From Dyadobacter frigoris (GTDB taxonomy: Bacteria > Bacteroidota > Bacteroidia > Cytophagales > Spirosomataceae), in NCBI RefSeq assembly GCF_005280585.1, contig NZ_SZVO01000002.1, positions 750,142 to 814,141 of the forward strand: a stretch of DNA of 64,000 nucleotides, written 5' to 3'. The notes beneath the pieces are model-generated. The model did not search any database. It was given only the letters and a program-made list of their open reading frames with translations, and was not told where the DNA came from. The stretch's first letter is position 1, and the number at the start of each line of letters is the position of its first letter. Of this stretch, positions 7,464 through 15,742 are shown one piece after another. The position numbers and the translations under genes were made by a program.

Positions 7464-8617
7464 AGCAGATCCCCTTTTTCGTTACAATCAGCTCCGAGGT
7501 ATAAAAGGAATACGGGAATTCTTCTTTTTAATTTATGCCATTTTGGAGGAATTGAAATGGTATCCGGTTCCATCAACGAATCATTATCCAGTAATTCCTC
7601 GCCTGCCATAAAATTGGCAAGTTCCGTCGGATGCTGTACTCTGACACATCCGTGACTTCTCCATCTTTGGTCTGTATTGAAAAGGTAACGGGCGTTGGTA
7701 TCGTGCAAATAGATGGCAAGCGGATTTTTAATTTCGACTTTTAATAACCCCAGCGAATTATCTCCTCCGGTTTCCTGACGAAAACGATAAGGAAATTCTT
7801 CGGGCGTCATCGACTCCCAATCAACATCCTCTGGGTCAACAACCTCTCCTTTTTTATCAATTACTTCTATTTTATTTCTCGACAGATAATCTTCATCTTT
7901 GGCCGCTTTCGGAAAAATTTCTTTTATCGCAATACTTTTCGGAACGTTCCAATATGGGTGCGTCACGATGCTTGTAGCATAGGTATCAATCGTTGGCGTT
8001 GGTGTATCCCGTTTTCCTGCAACGGTGCGCATTGTGATCACATCTTTTCCATCCGCATCCATTCCCGTAAGGTATGCACCACGGATATTGACCATAACCA
8101 ATCGCGGGGCATCCCCAGCCTGTCTGTGTATCCAACGGTAGGCATTGATAGATTCTGCAACCAAGGCGGCGCTATCCTTTTTATTTTCAGTAATTAATCT
8201 TGCATAATGGCGTTTCAGATTTTTATAAACCGGATATTCAGGTTCCAGTTTTTCCATTACCTTTTCCAAAGATTCCCCTTTTACCAAAGCAATTGCAGCC
8301 TCTTTTAAATCAACCGTATCTGCTTTTACCTTTTTATTGATATACCTCAAAGAAGGCTGATGACCATAACCGGTTTCTTCGAGCAACGCAAATACCGGCG
8401 CGTCCGATTCTTTAAAAGCAAATTTCTCCGTTTTGATTCCTGTATTTCCCGCATATTCCAGAAGTTCAGCATATTTTTTTTCTTTGCTTAATTCTTTCAC
8501 AAGCTCTTGTTTCGTCATTTTTTCAACATCCTTTTTACAAGATTGAAGCATAGCAAAGACAAGCAGAATGGAAATCGAAATGTATTTTGACCGGGCTAAA
8601 CCAGAAGATAATCGCAT
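7421..8617 (-). CDS. L,D-transpeptidase lipoprotein (YcbB/ErfK-like)
   Basis: A 398-residue L,D-transpeptidase. The signal peptide ends in a lipobox-like MLQSC, so it is probably a lipoprotein. A long N-terminal region has the YcbB-type YPVYKNLKRHYA segment. The catalytic YkuD domain carries NIRGAYL, then LYLHDT-like IYLHDTNARYLF and the motif RSHGCVRVQHPTELA with catalytic Cys. Such enzymes make 3-3 peptidoglycan cross-links or attach proteins in the periplasm. It converges on, and overlaps, the smaller L,D-transpeptidase at 6672. Start ATG at 8617 fits the signal peptide. Confidence 0.88.
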   Translation of the reverse strand: MRLSSGLARSKYISISILLVFAMLQSCKKDVEKMTKQELVKELSKEKKYAELLEYAGNTGIKTEKFAFKESDAPVFALLEETGYGHQPSLRYINKKVKADTVDLKEAAIALVKGESLEKVMEKLEPEYPVYKNLKRHYARLITENKKDSAALVAESINAYRWIHRQAGDAPRLVMVNIRGAYLTGMDADGKDVITMRTVAGKRDTPTPTIDTYATSIVTHPYWNVPKSIAIKEIFPKAAKDEDYLSRNKIEVIDKKGEVVDPEDVDWESMTPEEFPYRFRQETGGDNSLGLLKVEIKNPLAIYLHDTNARYLFNTDQRWRSHGCVRVQHPTELANFMAGEELLDNDSLMEPDTISIPPKWHKLKRRIPVFLLYLGADCNEKGDLLYFADVYKRDSPQV

Positions 8618-8856
8618 AAGTAATAAATAATAGTCCTGCTTAACTTAATAAAATTGTCGTGCTAAGTATCACAAACGAGTGCTTGTATGGATAAAGTACT
8701 AAATAATAACCAGTTAAATTACATTGGTTATTTATTCAACTTTATTTCTCCGAAAATATGGGGAAATTAATAAACAAGAATTTATTCGATTCCGGATCGC
8801 TTACACGGAACGAAACTTCTTCAAACAGGTTTATCTAGGAACTCGCTCACATCTTT

Positions 8857-8864
8857 TAATTTTG
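8857..8864 (+). promoter_or_regulatory. Bacteroidota -7 promoter box for rarD-like gene
   Basis: TAATTTTG matches TAnnTTTG exactly, 23 bp before ATG 8888. It overlaps the alternative GTG at 8864, which argues against that start. Confidence 0.45.
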
Positions 8865-8887
8865 TGGCTCTCAATGAATCGATTGGA

Positions 8888-9790
8888 ATGAAATCTTCAA
8901 AATATTACATCACGGCGCTTTCATCATTTACTATCTGGGGATTTTTCAGTTTTGCGCTTAAAGCTTTACATGACTATGCATCCCTGGATATTTTGTTTTA
9001 CCGTGTTTTCTTTTGCGCTGTGCTGATGCTGGTTATCAGCCTGGTTTTCAGACAAAAAGTTTTGAGAGAAAATTATGCGTTTTTCAAATCCTTGAATCAG
9101 AAAAAGAAAAGAGAAGTTGTCGTTGTAACCTTGCTTGGAGGTTTGCTGCTGACCGGAAACTGGTTCTTTTTTATTTATGCAATCAATCATATCAGCGTAA
9201 AAGCCGGATCGCTGGCTTATCTGGTTTGTCCAATCCTGACGACCGTTCTGGCTTATTTTATTTTGCATGAAAAACTGAATCGCTGGCAATGGGCAGCCGT
9301 CGCATTAAGTGCTTTCAGCTGCTCGCTCTTATCAATCGGCCACGTAACAGATCTTTTATACAGCCTGATCATCGCGATTTCCTATGCGCTATATTTGGTA
9401 AGTCAAAGAAAAAGTACTGGATTTGACAAATTCCTGCTGCTAACTTTTCAAATCCTGTTTTCGTCTCTGCTTCTACTTCCATTTTACCCGACTTATAGTG
9501 CGGATATTCCCAGTGAAACTTCGTTTTATTTAATGATTGCAGTCATCGCGATTGTATTTACAATTGTTCCACTCTTCATGAATTTATATGCTTTGCAAGG
9601 TGTCAATTCTTCAACGATGGGGATTCTGCTTTATATCAATCCACTGATCGGTTTCTTTATCGCAGTATTTTATTTCAAAGAAGAAATTACGGGATTACAG
9701 TTAGCTGCTTATGGATTAATTCTGGTTGCAATTGTTATGTTTAATAAGAATCATATTTTTAAAAGTAAGAAGGAGTTTGCGGCTCTTTGA
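8888..9790 (+). CDS. RarD-like EamA-family transporter
   Basis: Inner-membrane transporter of the drug/metabolite (EamA) superfamily, RarD type, with about ten helices in 300 residues. The RarD-like N-terminus ITALSSFTIWGFFSFALKAL and the first-repeat end GNWFFFIYAINH are visible, as is the C-terminal repeat ending YGLILVAIVMF. RarD of E. coli is linked to chloramphenicol sensitivity; the physiological substrate is unknown. I take ATG 8888 over GTG 8864 because a promoter box covers the latter. Single gene, with a divergent L,D-transpeptidase upstream. Confidence 0.87.
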   Translation: MKSSKYYITALSSFTIWGFFSFALKALHDYASLDILFYRVFFCAVLMLVISLVFRQKVLRENYAFFKSLNQKKKREVVVVTLLGGLLLTGNWFFFIYAINHISVKAGSLAYLVCPILTTVLAYFILHEKLNRWQWAAVALSAFSCSLLSIGHVTDLLYSLIIAISYALYLVSQRKSTGFDKFLLLTFQILFSSLLLLPFYPTYSADIPSETSFYLMIAVIAIVFTIVPLFMNLYALQGVNSSTMGILLYINPLIGFFIAVFYFKEEITGLQLAAYGLILVAIVMFNKNHIFKSKKEFAAL

Positions 9791-10020
9791 AATTTAGAAA
9801 TTCCCATATTCACTTCACATCGTCACTTCCTTACATCCACAAACATATACAGTGGATCACTCTTTCCTATCTAACAAATCCTTTTGTAAAAAGGGGTATA
9901 AAAAGTTACAAATCACATCTTTAAGTCAAACCATCATTTTTGTGTTTGCCGCTAAAAAGTAATCGTTATCAGTGCCTGATTTTTGAAAGTTTGTAATTTC
10001 CAACTAAAACAATCCTCTAT

Positions 10021-10722
10021 ATGAAAACTTTGCTATTTGTGCTATTGCTATCAGTTCCGGCCTCTGATCTTATTTCTCAAACAATGCCTTCCGGCTCAGA
10101 AAAAGAAAGCAAAAGGATTTCTGTTTCCCCCAAAGGAGTTTATCAGTTTGAAGAATTTAAAGACGGCAAAGTTTTTTTCAAAAATGGAAAACATACGAGG
10201 GTAAAACTCAATTATAACTATCTGCACGGTGAAGTCCAGTATATCGCTACCAACCGCGATACGCTGCTGATCACGAACAAAGAATTCATCGATCACATTT
10301 CCATTGGAGAAAATATCTTTTACAGTCAGCTCAAAAACGGAGAAATGGAAGTTGTTGGAAATTTCAATAATGTGTTTTTGGCAAAAAAGAGATACCTGGC
10401 AGTAAAAGGAAATTCAGCGAATATGTCGGAAAGAAAATTAACGGCTACCAGTGAAAGTGCAATTCCTTCTTCTCTATTGATTAATAACCAAAACGGGGAA
10501 TTTCAGTGGCAGAATAATGCGTCACATCCGGAATATAAATACAAAACCACCTATTACCTGATTGATCAGAACCGCAATTTTCATGTTGCCAAAAGATCCG
10601 GTTTCTCAAAGATCTATGCAAAACAGCAAGATGTATTAACAGAATTTCTTCGAAAAAATGATATCGATTTTAAAAACGAAGACCAATTAAAACTGCTCCT
10701 GCAATTTTGCAGCGAAATATAA
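10021..10722 (+). CDS. Secreted hypothetical protein
   Basis: A 233-residue protein that I do not recognise. It has a short signal peptide (KTLLFVLLLSVPASDLISQ) and no further membrane helix, so it is likely periplasmic or outer-surface. The middle has alternating beta-strand-like segments (GVYQFEEFKDGKVFFKNGKH), and the C-terminal third is helical (QQDVLTEFLRKNDIDFKNED). This pattern is common among Bacteroidota secreted orphans. It is flanked by a terminator downstream and has no obvious operon partner. Confidence 0.65.
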   Translation: MKTLLFVLLLSVPASDLISQTMPSGSEKESKRISVSPKGVYQFEEFKDGKVFFKNGKHTRVKLNYNYLHGEVQYIATNRDTLLITNKEFIDHISIGENIFYSQLKNGEMEVVGNFNNVFLAKKRYLAVKGNSANMSERKLTATSESAIPSSLLINNQNGEFQWQNNASHPEYKYKTTYYLIDQNRNFHVAKRSGFSKIYAKQQDVLTEFLRKNDIDFKNEDQLKLLLQFCSEI

Positions 10723-10748
10723 GTGGTTAATTCAATATTGATAAAAAC

Positions 10749-10782
10749 GAAAAACGGATGCCATTTCTGACATCCGTTTTTC
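10749..10782. terminator. Bidirectional intrinsic terminator
   Basis: 12-bp perfect arms GAAAAACGGATG (10749-10760) and complement (10771-10782) between convergent genes, with A and T runs on either side. Confidence 0.85.
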
Positions 10783-10801
10783 ATTGAAATATTTTCAGAT
10801 A

Positions 10802-11566
10802 CTAGATTTCTCTGATCCAGATATTACGGAAGCTAGTCGTGTTGTTGTGATCCTGTAATTTGATCGGGCCAGGTCCGTGAGGCGTGATCATCGGCTGCCC
10901 AATGTAAGGTGTTGTTCCCTGTATCGCTGTATGATTTTGAACCAAAACACCGTTCAAAAGAACTGTGATGTATGGAGGAATTACCATCTGACCATCTTTG
11001 TTGAAATGCGGTGCAGTATAAACTACATCGTAAGTCTGCCATTCACCAGGCCCTACAACCGGGTTAACCAACGGCATTGTTTGTTTGTAAATAGAACCAG
11101 CCTGTCCGTTTACATAGGTTGGGTTATTGTAGCTGTCAAGTACCTGAAGCTCATAAATTCCCTGCATAAAAATCCCGCTGTTTCCACGTCCCTGGCTGTT
11201 TCCTTCAACTTTTGCAGGAGCACGCCATTCGATATGAAGCTGATAATCTGAGAAACTTTGCTTAGTAACGATATCGCCTTTTTTAGGAGCACAAGTTAAT
11301 GCGCCATCGGCAACGGTCCATGGTGCAGCACCGCCGCCTTCATTGCCAGAAACCCATTGATCAAGATTTTTACCATCAAATAAAACGATCGCATCTGAAG
11401 GCGCTGAAAAACCGTAACCGGTAGCAGCAGCTTTTCCAGGCGTAACAAGACGAGGAACCGGAGTCCATAATTCGCTAGATTCAGGAGTTTGTTTCGAGGG
11501 CTGTAATTGTGCATACGATGCGGCAGTTGTCAATATACCAGCCACGATCATTGTAATTTTTTTCAT
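10802..11566 (-). CDS. DUF1080 (3-keto-disaccharide hydrolase) secreted protein
   Basis: A 254-residue secreted DUF1080 protein, a concanavalin-like fold related to GH16. Some members hydrolyse 3-keto-glycosides. Seen: signal peptide (MIVAGILTTAASYAQ), the family start LFDGKNLDQWVSGNEGG, the core HIEWRAPAKVEGNSQGRG with NSGIFMQGIYELQVLDS, and the C-terminal strand TSFRNIWIREI. Probably periplasmic. It is divergent from the GH92 gene, and the 251-bp gap between them holds a LacI-type palindrome, so both are likely under the nearby LacI regulator. Confidence 0.87.
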   Translation of the reverse strand: MKKITMIVAGILTTAASYAQLQPSKQTPESSELWTPVPRLVTPGKAAATGYGFSAPSDAIVLFDGKNLDQWVSGNEGGGAAPWTVADGALTCAPKKGDIVTKQSFSDYQLHIEWRAPAKVEGNSQGRGNSGIFMQGIYELQVLDSYNNPTYVNGQAGSIYKQTMPLVNPVVGPGEWQTYDVVYTAPHFNKDGQMVIPPYITVLLNGVLVQNHTAIQGTTPYIGQPMITPHGPGPIKLQDHNNTTSFRNIWIREI

Positions 11567-11763
11567 AGATTATCAATCGATTTTTATTTGGGATTATAAG
11601 ATTCAAAAAGAACTGATTTACTCATGATTTTTAACCTGGGCGCCAATTCCTTCCATTGACAGGCTCATGAAAACGTGAATTTCGGTCAGAGATTTCAAAT
11701 TTACGTGTCTTAAATTGCATAATTAGCACAAATTTTAAAAATATAAATTGCTGTTGTGTTTGC

Positions 11764-11775
11764 TAAATCGATTTA
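11764..11775. promoter_or_regulatory. Putative LacI-type operator (site 1)
   Basis: Perfect palindrome TAAATCGATTTA with central CG, embedded in TTTGCTAAATCGATTTA. Nearly the same sequence recurs at 15383-15399. It lies between the divergent DUF1080 and GH92 genes. Confidence 0.6.
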
Positions 11776-11850
11776 TATCTACTTTTAACATAAAGTTAAA
11801 TACTGACCTTCAAGTTTATGCCCTTATTTTTTATAAATGATAACAGTAAA

Positions 11851-14178
11851 ATGACCCTGACAAAACTTTTTTCAACTGCCTTTTTATTTACCTCGCTAAC
11901 TTCTTTCGGGCAAAAAGGAACAGAAAATTTCGTCCCTTATGCACATCCGCTGGTTGGAACGGCCAAAATGGGACATACGTATCCGGGCGCGACCGTTCCT
12001 TTCGGAATGGTTCAGTTAAGCCCTGATACCGATACTTTGCCTTACGGTGTCAATGGGAAATACAATGCGGATGTTTACAGATTCTGCGCGGGTTATCAAT
12101 ACGACAGCAAAACAATCGTAGGTTTCAGCCACACGCATTTCAGCGGAACGGGACATTCGGATCTGGGAGATTTCCTGATTATGCCAACCACCGGAAAACT
12201 GCAATTAAATCCTGGCACGGAAGAAAAACCTGAAAGCGGCTACCGTTCAGCTTTTTCTCACAAAAACGAAATTGCAGAACCTGCTTACTATAAGGTAAAA
12301 CTCGACGATCATAATATTACTGCAGAATTAACCGCCAGCAATCGCGTTGGTATGCATCAGTATACTTTTCCAAAATCAGATGAGGCGCATGTGATCCTGG
12401 ATTTGGTTGCGGGACTATATCAATATGACAATAAAAATGTCTGGACTTTCGTCCGCGTTGAAAATGATACGCTGATCACCGGATTTCGCCAGACAAACGG
12501 CTGGGCCAGAACGCGGATCGTTTATTTCGCGATGACTTTCAGTAAACCTTTCAAGAATTACGGAACCAGAATTGACGATAAAAATGTCTACAAAGGTTTT
12601 TGGGGCAAATTCGATCAGGCGCATAATTTCCCGGAAGTTGCCGGAAAAAACCTGAAAATGTATTTCGATTTCCAGACTGCTGAAAATGAGAAAATCAAGA
12701 TCAAATTCGCCATTTCTCCGGTAAGTACAGAAGGCGCATTAGCGAATATGAACGCTGAAATTCCGCATTGGGATTTTGATCGTGTAAAACAGGAAGGGCA
12801 GGTACTTTGGAACAAAGAATTTAATAAAGTTGCGATCAAAGCGATCAATGAAGATGACAAGGTGAATTTTTACACCGCGATGTATCATTCATTTTCAGGA
12901 CCAACAACTTACATGGACGTTGATGGCTCCTACAAAGGAATTGACCAAAGTGTGCACAAAACAGATGGTTTCACAAACTACACAAGTTTCTCACTTTGGG
13001 ATACTTACAGAACACTACATCCGCTTTTCAATGTTTTGCAGCCTGCCAGAAACACGGATATGATCAAATCTATGCTGGCACATTATAATCAAAGTGTGCA
13101 TAAAATGCTGCCGGTATGGTCGCATTATGGAAATGAAAACTGGTGTATGATCGGTTACCATTCGGTTCCTGTTATTGCGGATGCGGTGATTAAAGGCAAT
13201 GCAAATTTTGATGTCAATAAAGCCTTGGACGCTTGTGTGACAACAGCGAGAAATAAATATTATGACGGACTGAATTACTATATGGAAAAAGGTTTTGTGC
13301 CGGACGACAAAAATTCATCGTCCGTTTCCAAAACCTTGGAATATGCATATGACGACTGGTGTATCGCACAAATGGCTAAAAAACTGAACCGCACTGACAT
13401 TTATGAAGAGTTCATTAAACGTGCTGGTAACTACAAAAATGTATATGACGCATCCATCGGTTTCATGCGCCCGAAATTAGATGATGGTTCATGGAGAAAA
13501 AACTTTGATCCGCTGGATACGCACGGACAAGGTTTTATTGAGGGAAATTCCTGGAATTACAGTTTGTACGTTCCACAGGCACCGGCCGATATGATCGAGC
13601 TGATGGGTGGAAAAAAACGTTTTACGGCACACCTGGATTCACTTTTCAGTATGAATTTGCCGGATAAATATTTTGAAAATACAGAAGATATTTCCCGCGA
13701 TGGTATTATTGGAAATTATGTTCACGGAAACGAGCCATCTCACCACGTAGCTTATTTATACAACTGGCTGGACCAACCGTGGAAAACGGAAGAAAAAACC
13801 CGGATGATTTTGAAAGCGATGTACAAATCGTCGGTGGATGGTTTGGGGGGAAATGATGACTTCGGACAAATGAGCGCCTGGTTTATTTTCAGTTCACTAG
13901 GTTTTTATCCTGTTGCGCCTGGTTCTGATCAATATATTTTCACCAGTCCGACGGTACAAAATGCGAAGCTTAATCTTGAAAATGGCAATACTTTTGAAAT
14001 TGATGTAAAAGACCAGAGCGACAAAAATGTTTATGTTCAGAAAATTGAACTGAATGGTAAAGTTCTGACACGTAATTACATCACTCATGCGGAAATCATG
14101 GATGGCGGCAAGATTAATTTCTTTATGGGCGCCAAGCCGAATAAGAAAAGAGTAACAGCAGAATCAGTTAAGAAATGA
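11851..14178 (+). CDS. GH92 family alpha-mannosidase
   Basis: Secreted glycoside hydrolase family 92 enzyme, calcium-dependent exo-alpha-mannosidases that release mannose from N-glycans or mannans. About 775 residues, normal for the family. Seen: signal peptide (LTKLFSTAFLFTSLTSFGQ), the N-terminal domain with YAHPLVGTAKMGHTYPGAT and GFSHTHFSGTGHSDLGDF, and the catalytic-domain signatures FSLWDTYRTLHPL, EGNSWNYSLYVPQ and GGNDDFGQMSAWFIFSSLG. The frame opens at ATG 11818, but ATG 11851 puts the signal peptide at the N-terminus. A LacI-type operator lies 76 bp upstream and the regulator gene is immediately downstream. Confidence 0.93.
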   Translation: MTLTKLFSTAFLFTSLTSFGQKGTENFVPYAHPLVGTAKMGHTYPGATVPFGMVQLSPDTDTLPYGVNGKYNADVYRFCAGYQYDSKTIVGFSHTHFSGTGHSDLGDFLIMPTTGKLQLNPGTEEKPESGYRSAFSHKNEIAEPAYYKVKLDDHNITAELTASNRVGMHQYTFPKSDEAHVILDLVAGLYQYDNKNVWTFVRVENDTLITGFRQTNGWARTRIVYFAMTFSKPFKNYGTRIDDKNVYKGFWGKFDQAHNFPEVAGKNLKMYFDFQTAENEKIKIKFAISPVSTEGALANMNAEIPHWDFDRVKQEGQVLWNKEFNKVAIKAINEDDKVNFYTAMYHSFSGPTTYMDVDGSYKGIDQSVHKTDGFTNYTSFSLWDTYRTLHPLFNVLQPARNTDMIKSMLAHYNQSVHKMLPVWSHYGNENWCMIGYHSVPVIADAVIKGNANFDVNKALDACVTTARNKYYDGLNYYMEKGFVPDDKNSSSVSKTLEYAYDDWCIAQMAKKLNRTDIYEEFIKRAGNYKNVYDASIGFMRPKLDDGSWRKNFDPLDTHGQGFIEGNSWNYSLYVPQAPADMIELMGGKKRFTAHLDSLFSMNLPDKYFENTEDISRDGIIGNYVHGNEPSHHVAYLYNWLDQPWKTEEKTRMILKAMYKSSVDGLGGNDDFGQMSAWFIFSSLGFYPVAPGSDQYIFTSPTVQNAKLNLENGNTFEIDVKDQSDKNVYVQKIELNGKVLTRNYITHAEIMDGGKINFFMGAKPNKKRVTAESVKK

Positions 14179-14294
14179 TTGTGTATATTGCTTTCTGAAT
14201 TTTTTACATAAAAATATAGGAGTAAAAATTCATTGAGAACCACGTTTTTAGTGAATTTCTATTTTATTAAAATTAACGTCCGCCCCTATTTAAA

Positions 14295-15317
14295 ATGAGT
14301 AAAAAACTTTCCATTCGGGATATCGGAAAAGAATTGGGAATATCAATTACGACGGTTTCTTTCATTCTGAACGGTAAGGCCAGGGAAAAAAGAATAAGTG
14401 AAGCGCTAACAGAAAAGGTGTTGAAGTTTGTCGAAGAGGTAAATTTCAAACCTAATATGATGGCTCAGGGATTGCGGACCGGCAAATCTAAAATCATTTG
14501 TCTGATGGTGGAAGATATTTCCAACAACCTTCTTTTTGCCCAGGTTGCAAGATTGATCGAGGAAGAAGCGCATAGCAAAGGTTACCGGATTATTTATTGC
14601 AGCACGGATAACAAAACAGAAAAAGCCATCGAACTCATCCGGCTTTTCCGCGACAGATCCATCGACGGCTACATTATTACGCCGCCCGAAGGCATTGAAA
14701 ATGAAATACAATCCCTTATTAATGAAGAGATCCCTGTCGTTTTGATTGACAGAAACTTGCCAAAATTAAAATGCAATTATGTTGGGATCGAAAACCTGAA
14801 CAGCACTTCTCAGGCAATTAATCATTTGATCTCCAATGGTTTTAAAAATATCGCTTTTGTAACAATTAATTCCGATCAGACTCAAATGGCTGACCGTTTG
14901 GCTGGTTATGAAAAGGCCATTGCAGATTCAGGAATCAAATCATTTGTCAAAAAACTAAATTTCTACTACACCCCCGAAAATAATGTCAGCGAGATCGCTT
15001 CTTTTTTAAGTACCAATAAAGAAATAGACGCTGTCTTCTTTTCTACCAACTATATCGGTGTCTGGGGTTTGCAGGCGATTAAAAGTCTGAAGCTAAATAT
15101 TCCGGCCGATATTGCCGTAGTTTCCTTTGACGATCAGGATCTCTTTAAATTTTACAGCCCTTCCATTACAGTTGTAGCACAGCCCGTACCTGAGCTTTCC
15201 ACACATATTATCCGGCTTATGCTGAATGCTTTACAAGAAAAAGATACCGATATTCACGAAATCATTCTTCCTGCCCAATTGATTATCCGGGAATCCTCAA
15301 CAAAAACGGTTTACTGA
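14295..15317 (+). CDS. LacI-family transcriptional regulator
   Basis: A 340-residue LacI/GalR regulator. N-terminal helix-turn-helix SIRDIGKELGISITTVSFIL and hinge region NFKPNMMAQGLRTGKS, followed by a periplasmic-binding-protein-like effector domain (IICLMVEDISNNLLFAQVAR through PADIAVVSFDDQDLFKFYSP). It probably binds a sugar or keto-sugar and controls the surrounding carbohydrate genes: both flanks carry a CTAAAYCGATTTAG palindrome of LacI operator type. Located between GH92 and the DUF1080/cytochrome operon, same strand. Confidence 0.92.
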   Translation: MSKKLSIRDIGKELGISITTVSFILNGKAREKRISEALTEKVLKFVEEVNFKPNMMAQGLRTGKSKIICLMVEDISNNLLFAQVARLIEEEAHSKGYRIIYCSTDNKTEKAIELIRLFRDRSIDGYIITPPEGIENEIQSLINEEIPVVLIDRNLPKLKCNYVGIENLNSTSQAINHLISNGFKNIAFVTINSDQTQMADRLAGYEKAIADSGIKSFVKKLNFYYTPENNVSEIASFLSTNKEIDAVFFSTNYIGVWGLQAIKSLKLNIPADIAVVSFDDQDLFKFYSPSITVVAQPVPELSTHIIRLMLNALQEKDTDIHEIILPAQLIIRESSTKTVY

Positions 15318-15386
15318 AAATCCTTGCTGCTAAAATGTAATTTTCATAACTGCTATTGAAAAATTATTAATATCTAAGTAAGTTTG

Positions 15387-15400
15387 CTAAACCGATTTAG
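15387..15400. promoter_or_regulatory. Putative LacI-type operator (site 2)
   Basis: CTAAACCGATTTAG, a palindrome with one mismatched pair, preceded by GTTTG as at site 1. About 340 bp upstream of the DUF1080/PA14-like gene and just downstream of the LacI gene. Confidence 0.58.
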
Positions 15401-15492
15401 TGTTGAAAGCTAAAATCACCTTGCAAATTCCTCTGAAAAAGATGCCCAAAATCATCAAGACATAATTATTCCTTACGTTTAACTTTTTCCGG

Positions 15493-15537
15493 CAGATCCA
15501 ACAGCGGTTCATTTAAACAAACCGCAAGTTGGATCTG
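15493..15537. repeat. Nested inverted repeat (two-stage hairpin)
   Basis: Outer arms CAGATCCAAC (15493-15502) and GTTGGATCTG (15528-15537) enclose an inner stem GCGGTT/AACCGC. No T-run follows, so it is either a leader-RNA structure or a weak terminator of the lacI gene. Confidence 0.6.
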
Positions 15538-15742
15538 TTAATATTCAGACTAATCGTATTTGATTTTAAGAAGGTTCTGATTGAAAATAATTCAACCTGA
15601 AATTTTCCTTATGTATTATGGAATAGTGTGTTAAAATGATTGATAAATGTTTTTTCACCTGAAAAGAAATGTGATTTTCCCGATTCTTATATCGTAATTT
15701 GTACCTCTTTTTATCTATAAACCTATTAAGCTTACTTTTTGT

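Larger units (their letters stand above)
15318..15742. other. Regulatory spacer upstream of the DUF1080/cytochrome operon
   Basis: 425 bp without a gene. It holds a LacI-type palindrome (15387-15400) and a nested hairpin (15493-15537). The last 200 bp are AT-rich and should contain the promoter of the gene at 15743, but I see no exact -7 box. Confidence 0.6.
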
